Part shown: one piece after another, positions 23,732 through 30,204 of the stretch | Numbering within the stretch: position 1 is the first letter of the stretch | Layout: every line of letters begins with the position of its first letter | Assembly (NCBI GenBank): GCA_030621225.1 | Contig: JAUXIB010000007.1 | Location: forward strand, 1 to 32,066 | Source: a candidate division FCPU426 bacterium | Lineage (GTDB): Bacteria; Oederibacteriota; JAUXIB01 | Direction: 5' to 3' | DNA length: 32,066 nucleotides | Notes under the pieces: generated by a model | Told to the model about the DNA's origin: nothing | The model's input: the letters and a program-made list of their open reading frames with translations, nothing else | Databases searched by the model: none | Program-made: the position numbers and the translations under genes

Positions 23732-25141
23732 GTGAATATATCAGGAGGCGGCAAAATAAATAAACAACCAAATATTTTATTCTTTTTCACGGATGACCAG
23801 CGATTTGACACCATAAGCGCTCTGGGCAACCCTGAGATCATCACCCCGAATATGGACAAATTGGTGGCGCGGGGCGTGAGTTTCCGCAATGCCTACATCA
23901 TGGGCGGCACCAGTTGCGCGGTGTGTATGCCCAGCCGCGCCATGCTGCACACCGGGCGGACACTGTTTCACATTCAGGAGGAAGGGCAGAATATCCCATC
24001 AGGGCATGCGCTTATGGGCGAAAGCTTCCGGCAGGCGGGTTATGCTACCTTTGGCACCGGCAAGTGGCATAATGGTCCGAACGCTTACGCGCGCAGTTTT
24101 ACCCACGGGGCTGAGATTTTTTTTGGCGGTATGGGAGATCATTGGAATGTGCAGGCCTGCGATTTCGATTCCAGCGGACGTTATAAGGGCAATCCTTATT
24201 GTAAGAGCGCCGGGTGTTCAAACGAACTTAAAACCAGAAATGTTGACCACATCAAAGCTGGGCATCATTCCTCTGAACTTTTTTGTGACGCCGCAATAGA
24301 CTTTCTGCAAAATTACCAGGAGGACCAGCCTTTTTTCATGTATGTCTCCTTTATGGCGCCGCACGACCCACGCACCATGCCAAAAAAATACCTCGACATG
24401 TATAACCCCGAGAAGATAAAACTACCTGAGAACTTCATGCTTGAACACCCCTTTGACATTGGCTGGTACGGACGCGATGAACAACTGGAAAAGACGCCGC
24501 GGCCCGAAGCGGCCATCCGCAAACACATCGCTGAATATTACGCGATGATAACCCACCTTGACGCCGAGATGGGGCGGGTGCTGGAGGCGCTGGACGAGAG
24601 CGGCCGGGCGGAGGACACGATCATTGTCTTTGCCGGTGACAACGGCCTGGCGGTGGGGCAGCACGGCTTGATGGGCAAACAGAGCGTCTACGAGCACAGC
24701 GTGCATGTGCCGCTGATCATGGCCGGGCCCAATATCCCCAGCGGAAAAGAAAGCAACGCCTTCTGCTATCTGATCGACATCTTTCCTACGTTGTGTGAGT
24801 TGACCGGTATGTCCATACCTGATTCGGTGGAGGGCAAGAGTCTGCTAGCGGCGATCAAAGGGGACGACCGCGTTCGCGATACACTCTATTTCGCTTATGA
24901 AAATTTACACCGCGGGGTGCGGGATCAGCGCTACAAGCTGATAGAATATGTGGTAAAAGGGGAGCGCCACACGCAGCTCTTTGACTTGCAGGACGACCCG
25001 CGTGAGATCAATAACCTTGCTGCTGACGCAAAATATGCAGAGGATATAAAGCGGCTGAGGAAAGAACTTCTCCGCTGGCGGGATGAGCTTGATGACTCCC
25101 GTCCCAAAGAAGCTGCTTTTTGGCAAGGCTACAGTAAATAA
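23732..25141 (+). CDS. Second type I sulfatase (choline-sulfatase/iduronate-like branch)
   Basis: A 469-residue sulfatase from a different subfamily than its neighbour. The signature is CMPSRAMLHTGR with C65 and R69. Metal-site blocks are ILFFFTDDQRFDT, FGTGKWHNGP and IIVFAGDNGLAVGQHGLMGKQ. The C-terminal FDLQDDPREINNLA is the usual sulfatase tail. No signal peptide is visible. The start is uncertain: GTG 23732 has only a weak site, while a strong AGGAGG (23743-23748) precedes an in-frame ATA at 23756, which would be a very rare start. It lies 19 bp before the third GH29, so the pair is probably co-transcribed and acts on the same substrate. Confidence 0.88.
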   Translation: MNISGGGKINKQPNILFFFTDDQRFDTISALGNPEIITPNMDKLVARGVSFRNAYIMGGTSCAVCMPSRAMLHTGRTLFHIQEEGQNIPSGHALMGESFRQAGYATFGTGKWHNGPNAYARSFTHGAEIFFGGMGDHWNVQACDFDSSGRYKGNPYCKSAGCSNELKTRNVDHIKAGHHSSELFCDAAIDFLQNYQEDQPFFMYVSFMAPHDPRTMPKKYLDMYNPEKIKLPENFMLEHPFDIGWYGRDEQLEKTPRPEAAIRKHIAEYYAMITHLDAEMGRVLEALDESGRAEDTIIVFAGDNGLAVGQHGLMGKQSVYEHSVHVPLIMAGPNIPSGKESNAFCYLIDIFPTLCELTGMSIPDSVEGKSLLAAIKGDDRVRDTLYFAYENLHRGVRDQRYKLIEYVVKGERHTQLFDLQDDPREINNLAADAKYAEDIKRLRKELLRWRDELDDSRPKEAAFWQGYSK

Positions 25142-25160
25142 ACATAAGGGAGTGAAAGAT

Positions 25161-26183
25161 ATGCATAATCCAATCCCAGCATACTTGAAAGAATACGAGA
25201 CAAAATACGCCCAAGCCCCGAGAGGTGCTGCAATAGAATGGTTTAAAGAAGCGCGTTTCGGCTTGTTCATGCACTACGGGCTCTATTCTTTGCTGGGCCG
25301 AGGGGAATGGGTCCAGCACGCTGAGAAGATCCCGGTGACTGAATACGCAAAGCTGAAAGACGATTTTACTGCTGAAAAATTCGACGCTGATTTCATCACC
25401 GACCTGGCACTGGCAGCAGGGATGAAATATGTCAACATAACCACCAAGCATCATGACGGCTTTTGCCTGTTCGAGACCAAGACCACCGACTTTTCCAGTG
25501 TGAACTCCCCTGCCAAGCGCGACCTGGTCGCTGAACTGGCTCAGGCTTGCGATGCCAAAGGGTTGGGGTTGTTCCTCTATTACTCGCACGGCCGCGAGTG
25601 GAAACACCCCCATGCACCCAACAATGATCAGTGGCGGCAGGCCAGGCCGGAATACGATCCGCCGGAACCGTCCTATAAATATGGCGAGGAACATGATCTT
25701 AATATCTACCTGGAATTTATGCACGAGCAATTAAAGGAATTGCTGACTCAGTACGGCCCAGTAGCCGGCATCTGGTTGGACGGCTGGTTTACGCCGGCCA
25801 GCGGTGATATTTCAAAGTGGCGGCTTTCCGAGAGCTATAAGCTGATCAGAAAACTCCAGCCTCAGACGCTGATATCCTATAAATGGGGAATCGGCGAGGA
25901 GGACTTCCGTGCCCCTGAACTGAGCTGGTTAAAAGAGAATCCCCCGGAAGCCAATGATCGTCCCATAGAGATCTGCCACCACCTGGGCGGCTGGGGATAC
26001 TGGGAGAAAGCGCAAGGCAAACATAGGGGGGTGGATGATGTAATGGCCATGTTCGAACAGATGCGCGAACTAAAGGCCAACCTGTTGTTAAACACCGGGC
26101 CCTTGCCCGACGGCTCGATAGATCCGGATGACGTTGAGACACTGCGTGAAGTAGGAAAAAGGAAAAGGCCTAGTGGAAATTAA
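25161..26183 (+). CDS. Alpha-L-fucosidase, GH29 (short, catalytic domain only)
   Basis: A 340-residue GH29 enzyme: EWFKEARFGLFMHYGLYSLLG, ITTKHHDGFCLFE, GIWLDGWF with nucleophile D207, ICHHLGGWGYW, and NLLLNTGPLPDGSI. It ends right after the barrel and lacks the C-terminal beta domain present in the 421- and 482-residue copies. The frame is open upstream to 25083, inside the sulfatase gene, but AAGGGAG (25146-25152) supports ATG 25161. No signal peptide. Its 3' end overlaps the ThuA gene by 11 bp. The last residues (GKRKRPSGN) are unlike the usual ending of this type, so slight 3' erosion is possible. Confidence 0.9.
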   Translation: MHNPIPAYLKEYETKYAQAPRGAAIEWFKEARFGLFMHYGLYSLLGRGEWVQHAEKIPVTEYAKLKDDFTAEKFDADFITDLALAAGMKYVNITTKHHDGFCLFETKTTDFSSVNSPAKRDLVAELAQACDAKGLGLFLYYSHGREWKHPHAPNNDQWRQARPEYDPPEPSYKYGEEHDLNIYLEFMHEQLKELLTQYGPVAGIWLDGWFTPASGDISKWRLSESYKLIRKLQPQTLISYKWGIGEEDFRAPELSWLKENPPEANDRPIEICHHLGGWGYWEKAQGKHRGVDDVMAMFEQMRELKANLLLNTGPLPDGSIDPDDVETLREVGKRKRPSGN

Positions 26184-27060
26184 ACCAAAAAAGATTCACC
26201 TTCTCATAATCGATGGCGCCAGCAATCACGACTGGCAGCGCATGACGACCTTTTTGCGGGGATTTCTGCAACACACCGGGCTATTCAGCATCCGTGTTTT
26301 CACGGTACCTCAGGCATGGTCTGCGACCCGCTTGGCTGAGTTGGACACTGCTCTGAATTCTGTTCAAGGCGTGTTGATGAATTACAATAACGGTCCGGGA
26401 AAAGATAGCCCCCATTGGCCACGTCAAGTTGAAGAACGTTTAGAGCAGTTCATATCCCAAGGCCAAGGCCTCTTTGTGCTTCACTCGGCTAACAACAGCT
26501 TTTGGAATTGGCCTGAATACGAAAAAATGATGGGCATGGGCTGGCGGCCATTAGATTCAGGCTATGAAGTCCGTGTTTCAAAAAACCGAGAGATCGTTAA
26601 ACTGCCGCCAGGGCAAGGACTGGCAACAGGCCATGGCGAGCGGGCCAACGCAGTGCTGGAGCTACTTAATGAAGATCACCCGATCAATCGTGATCTTCCG
26701 CCGCGGTTCTTAACAGCCGATCTGGAACTATACTATGGCCCACGTGGTCCGGCGGAGAACATCACGGTTCTTACTTACGGCTACGATGGGGATGAACTGG
26801 GCGGCACACAGCAATATTATCCGGTCAACTGGACGATCCAGTACGGACAAGGCCGCTGTTTCAATACCACCCTTGGCCATCTTTGGACCGGTGAAACTGA
26901 TCCGCAAGGTGTAAGAGATATTGCCTTTCAAACCTATCTGGTAAGAGCACTGGAATGGATAGCTACCGGCGAGGTAACCTGGCCGGTCCCGGGGAATTTC
27001 CCCAATACAACTGAAGCAAGCCTGTCAAGAATGGAATGGTTTAGGGAAGAAAAGGAATGA
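26173..27060 (+). CDS. ThuA-domain protein
   Basis: A 295-residue protein of the ThuA-like family, a class I glutamine amidotransferase-like fold often found in sugar-utilisation clusters of Planctomycetes, Verrucomicrobia and relatives. Typical segments are LIIDGASNHDW near the N-terminus, GQGLFVLHSANNSF in the middle (where amidotransferases have their nucleophile elbow, here without Cys), EDHPINRDLPP, and the late QYGQGRCFNTTLGHLW. Its biochemical role is not established in the family. It starts at GTG 26173 within the fucosidase gene (11-bp overlap, so translationally coupled). No signal peptide. It closes the sulfatase-fucosidase set; no terminator is visible after it. Confidence 0.85.
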   Translation: MEIKPKKIHLLIIDGASNHDWQRMTTFLRGFLQHTGLFSIRVFTVPQAWSATRLAELDTALNSVQGVLMNYNNGPGKDSPHWPRQVEERLEQFISQGQGLFVLHSANNSFWNWPEYEKMMGMGWRPLDSGYEVRVSKNREIVKLPPGQGLATGHGERANAVLELLNEDHPINRDLPPRFLTADLELYYGPRGPAENITVLTYGYDGDELGGTQQYYPVNWTIQYGQGRCFNTTLGHLWTGETDPQGVRDIAFQTYLVRALEWIATGEVTWPVPGNFPNTTEASLSRMEWFREEKE

Positions 27061-28541
27061 AACGCTGAAAGAACTAACCATCAGGGTTGGACGACTCACA
27101 TCCATGACGGAGTGACTGTCACCATGCCTGAAAAGGTCTAAGATCCATAGTTAAGTTGTTCAAAATAGTTTTCCTGCCCCCCCCATTTTTGCCTGCCCTA
27201 CGAAGCACTGCGTAGCAGGGCATAGTAGTGTCAGGCCTGTCTCGCCGTAGTCTCTGACGACGGCGGAGGGCGGTGTTAGAATGTTATTGGGGGAATAGAG
27301 GCCGCGCGAAGCAAAAACAAGAAAAGATTGGAATAGAACATCCCCCCCTTGCCCGTTGTCACACCTGCGGACCTGTCTCGCCATAGCTCAAAGAGCGATG
27401 GCGGAGGCAGGTGTCCAATACTGTCATGTGACTAACGACTAATTTGTATCCGCTTTGTAGGGGCGTATTGCAATACGCCCCTACATGCCGCCTGCCCTGA
27501 GTTCCACCGAAGGGCTACCAAAAGAATAATCTGCGTAATTTTTGTGTCCAACCCCAACTTCAAACCATTAAAACCAAGAATGCTCCCCTGTTAGCGAAGA
27601 ATTTCCCTCGTCGTCATCAAGAGAACAATCTGTGTAATCTGTGTAATCTGTGGATAAAGCCTTTCCTCCGTGACCAGCGCCGTTCCCGGGATCCGCTTCT
27701 CCCCGTCGCCTTTCCTCCGTTTCGGATGTGTGTATCCGGTATCCTGCTTGCTCTACGTAGCCTCCATGTCTCCCTGCCTTTAGCCGCCTGCCCTGAGTCC
27801 ATCGAAGGGTTATCAAAAGGAATTTCTCTGTGACCTCTGTGTCCTCTGTGGCTAAAGCCTTTCCTCCGTTTCGGACGTGTGTATCCGGCATCCGTAATCC
27901 GCGTAATCTGCGATTAGAATCCGCGTAATCCGCGCCTAGAATGTGCCCTATAATTGTGCACTGCACTGATTTTGTACACCAAATCAGCGGTTTTCGCCAA
28001 ACGAGTCGGCCTTCGCATCTGCACGTATCAGCTTCCTATCCTCGAATATCAGCACATTTGTCATTTTTCTTACTTTTGGCATGAATAATGCGACCAAATT
28101 GTTTAGATGGTTGTGTCGTTACACACCGGGGGTGTGCTTGGTTTTTCTGCGGCTAACTTGATCAGCGCCGTTCCCGGTATCCGGTTTCCTGGAAGCGCCG
28201 TTACACACCGGGTGTGCATGGTGTTTGCTCACCCGGTGTGAACTTGGTTTTTTGATACTAACGATTAATTTGCATCCGCTTCGTAGGGGCGTCCCTGGAT
28301 AACACCCTCTCCCCTCCGAGGGAGAGGGCCGGGGTGAGGGGGGATGATATCAAGGCGAGGGTGATATGCCCGGACGGTGAAGCGCCGTTCCCGGCTTGCC
28401 CTTCGTCTTGTCCGCCATAGCCGAAGACGACGGCGGAAGCCCCCCCTTCCCGTCTTCCGACAGAAGACAGGGGGGCGGAGTAGGGTATCCGGTTTCCTGT
28501 ATCCGGCATCCGCCTCAGAGCAGGGTATGTTCAGATGACTC
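27061..28541. repeat. 1.5-kb gene-free repeat mosaic
   Basis: No gene I can support. Contents in order: CCCTACGAAG.../...GCAGGG hairpin (27196-27220); CCTGTCTCGCCGTAGTC...GACGACGGCGGAGG hairpin (27235-27270); a nested hairpin (27361-27414); a 28-bp perfect palindrome with arm GTAGGGGCGTATTG (27457-27484); AATCTGTGTAATCTGTG tandem units (27627-27655); CTCTGTGACCTCTGTGTCC (27827-27850); AATCCGCGTAATC units (27895-27930); a CTGATTT/AAATCAG hairpin (27966-27989); three CACACCGGG/CACCCGGTGTG motifs (28120-28240); a second copy of the 36-bp lead-in at 28257-28292; and a CCCTCTCCC/GGGAGAGGG hairpin (28305-28330). Confidence 0.65.
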
Positions 28542-28609
28542 AGCGAGACCTAGCCTAGGCGAAAAGAACAGCATAGTGCCCCCGCTGTTCCTGGTCTCGC
28601 TATTTTTTT
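28542..28609 (+). ncRNA. Candidate structured RNA or large intrinsic terminator
   Basis: A 9-bp perfect stem AGCGAGACC/GGTCTCGCT (28542-28550 with 28593-28601) encloses a second 7-bp stem GAACAGC/GCTGTTC (28566-28572 with 28584-28590) and a possible small CCTA/TAGG hairpin (28550-28559). Seven T follow (28603-28609). The shape is that of a small RNA ending in its own terminator, or an elaborate terminator. No clear promoter is seen upstream and no gene ends nearby, which argues against a simple gene terminator. Confidence 0.5.
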
Positions 28610-28643
28610 AGAATATCGCTCAATCAGCCATAATATTGGCATG

Positions 28644-28868
28644 TTTTAGGGGCGAGGCGCACTTGGCAAAAATAGCCTGCCCTGCACCTGACCTTTTGGG
28701 AATGGTACAGGGTCAAATGCCTGCCCTACGAAGCTGGCCTGTCCTACGTAGCGCCTTGCGCGTAGTAGGAAGCGAAGTAGGGTCACTTGTCCGTCGTAGT
28801 CTAGCCGAAGACGGACTTGTCCTACGAAGTCTAACGGACGAAGACGGAAGCTCTGACCCCTTTGTTCA
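28644..28868. repeat. Composite CCTACG-hairpin element, copy 1
   Basis: It opens with ACTTGGCAAAAATAGCCTGC (28661-28680). It contains a 97-bp block (28719-28815) identical to 29734-29830, and ends near CTCTGACCCCTTTG. Inside is the stem-loop TCCTACGTAGCGC/GCGCGTAGTAGGA (28742-28770). Relative to copy 2 it has about 40 extra bases after GCCTGCCCT (28676-28684), including GGTACAGGGTCAAATGCCTG. An open frame through it is repeat translation. Confidence 0.75.
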
Positions 28869-28928
28869 TACGGAAGAAGCGCGGTTGATGGTGTCCCAAC
28901 TGGAGCAGATCGCCACTCTAGCCTAATA

Positions 28929-28957
28929 TTGACTATTGTCAGGTAAGAGAGCATAAT
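28929..28957 (+). promoter_or_regulatory. Sigma70 promoter of the TPR gene
   Basis: TTGACT (28929-28934) and CATAAT (28952-28957) are separated by 17 bp, and the start of transcription would be near 28965, about 30 nt before the ATG. It lies between the repeat element and the gene, so the gene carries its own promoter. Confidence 0.65.
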
Positions 28958-28993
28958 GTGCCCACTAGCTCACACTTAACAGGAGCACGGAAT

Positions 28994-29584
28994 ATGTCAG
29001 GAAAGCGGTCGTTGAAAAGGATTTCCCTAATAGGATTCTTGGGGGCACTCGTCATATTCCTCGTCATTGTTAGTTATGTCAATAACAGGGAGGGACGCGG
29101 CTCGGCAGCGAGCGGTGACATTGCCCACCGCGTTTACGCTCTTCTGGAGCAAGGTGATCTGGACGAAGCTAGGTCGATTCTTGTGAAGGCGCGATACGAT
29201 GAAGGATCGGCGTATAACGCATACTATTGGCTAGGAAATATCGAATTGCGCTACACTGATCCTCCGAACTTGGATCTGGCGAAAGATTGCTATCTCAAGG
29301 CTCTTGGGAACAAGCGGACAGCAGAAGTTCTGATGGATCTCGCCGACGTCTATTTCCGCGAAGGAAATGTCAAGAAGGCTGAAAGTCACTTCGAGGAAGC
29401 ATTGGAGAAAGAGCCAAATAATGAACGAGCACTGATGAATTACGCAGGCATGCTTTGGCGGCAGAAGAGACACGCCGAAGCCGCGGATATGTATGCCAGG
29501 GGTGTCAAGGTGAATCCCGAGAACTCATATGCGATCAAGTCTGAGCTGGCTTGCCGTGAATTAGCCGCAAGCAGTGTTGAATGA
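28994..29584 (+). CDS. Membrane-anchored TPR-repeat protein
   Basis: A 196-residue protein with a basic N-terminus, one transmembrane segment (about 10-29, ISLIGFLGALVIFLVIVSYV) and then an external or periplasmic helical domain. At least four TPR-like helix pairs are visible: HRVYALLEQGDLDEARSIL, AYYWLGNIEL...AKDCYLKAL, LMDLADVYFREGNVKKAESH (with EALEKEP), and LMNYAGMLWRQKRHAEAADM. TPRs mediate protein-protein contacts; no specific partner can be named. AGGAG (28981-28985) 8 nt upstream fixes the start at 28994. The gene is isolated and bracketed by 97-bp perfect direct repeats (28719-28815 and 29734-29830). Confidence 0.82.
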   Translation: MSGKRSLKRISLIGFLGALVIFLVIVSYVNNREGRGSAASGDIAHRVYALLEQGDLDEARSILVKARYDEGSAYNAYYWLGNIELRYTDPPNLDLAKDCYLKALGNKRTAEVLMDLADVYFREGNVKKAESHFEEALEKEPNNERALMNYAGMLWRQKRHAEAADMYARGVKVNPENSYAIKSELACRELAASSVE

Positions 29585-29673
29585 CTTGTCATTATGCGTA
29601 TAGTTTTGCTCGTAGCGAGCGAGTCACCCCGGCTAGGACGAGGGGATCAGGTCCATGAACCATTCACGCTAGT

Positions 29674-30122
29674 GACGAAGGAACCGCGTCTAGAATTGTG
29701 ACTTTTGGAGGTGAGCGGCACTTGGCAAAAATAGCCTGCCCTACGAAGCTGGCCTGTCCTACGTAGCGCCTTGCGCGTAGTAGGAAGCGAAGTAGGGTCA
29801 CTTGTCCGTCGTAGTCTAGCCGAAGACGGAAGACCTGGCCCCCTTTTTTATGGCACCTCTGTTGAGACGAAGGGACCGCGTCTAGAATTGTGAATTTTTG
29901 GGTCGAGGCACACTTGGCAAAAATGCTTGCCCTACGACTTGTCCTTCGAAGCTTTCTTGTCCTACGTAGCGTAAAGCGCGAAGTAGGAAGCGAAGTAGGG
30001 TCAAATGCCTGCCCTTCGTAGCACGAAGTGCGAAGTAGGGTCACCTGTCCTACGAAGTCTAACGGACGAAGTAGGACTTGTCCTACGAAGCTCTTCAAGC
30101 GAAGTAGGAAGACCTGGCCCCC
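29674..30122. repeat. Composite CCTACG-hairpin elements, copies 2 and 3 in tandem
   Basis: Two direct units, each starting with a 28-bp lead (29674-29701 and 29866-29893, one mismatch; core CCGCGTCTAGAATTGTGA), 192 bp apart. Each continues through ACTTGGCAAAAAT into a run of short hairpins of the form CCTACGnAGC...GCGnAGTAGG and ends with GACCTGGCCCCC. Copy 2 contains the 97-bp block identical to copy 1. Copy 3 has at least four hairpins, among them CCTACGAAGTC/GGACGAAGTAGG (about 30050-30075) and TCCTACGAAGCTC/AAGCGAAGTAGGA (30081-30109). Confidence 0.75.
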
Positions 30123-30168
30123 TCATATTCTATCCCCTTGCGGCACAGTCTGCATTTTTCCGGGGCGG

Positions 30169-30197
30169 TTGACATTTTTGATTTCGACTGGGATAAT
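30169..30197 (+). promoter_or_regulatory. Strong sigma70 promoter, apparently giving a leaderless mRNA
   Basis: TTGACA (30169-30174) and GATAAT (30192-30197) with a 17-bp spacer. The expected transcription start, 6-9 bp after the -10 box, is 30203-30206, which coincides with the ATG at 30205. No ribosome binding site precedes it. The ATG at 30199 would lie upstream of the transcript start. Confidence 0.75.
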
Positions 30198-30204
30198 CAT
30201 GGGT

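Noticed and set aside
27160-27384. 74-codon minus-strand open frame
   Set aside because: Both ends lie in hairpin repeats, there is no start signal, and nothing resembles a protein family.
28076-28092. Sigma54-like site TTGGCATGAATAATGC
   Set aside because: GG and GC elements have the right 10-bp spacing, but no gene starts within 850 bp downstream, so chance is the simpler explanation.
28636-28926. 96-codon open frame upstream of the TPR gene
   Set aside because: It is the translation of the CCTACG hairpin element, whose other copies are not open in the same way.
29674-30122. Possible CRISPR array
   Set aside because: The units are hairpins of unequal length with no constant repeat separated by unique spacers, and no cas gene is nearby.
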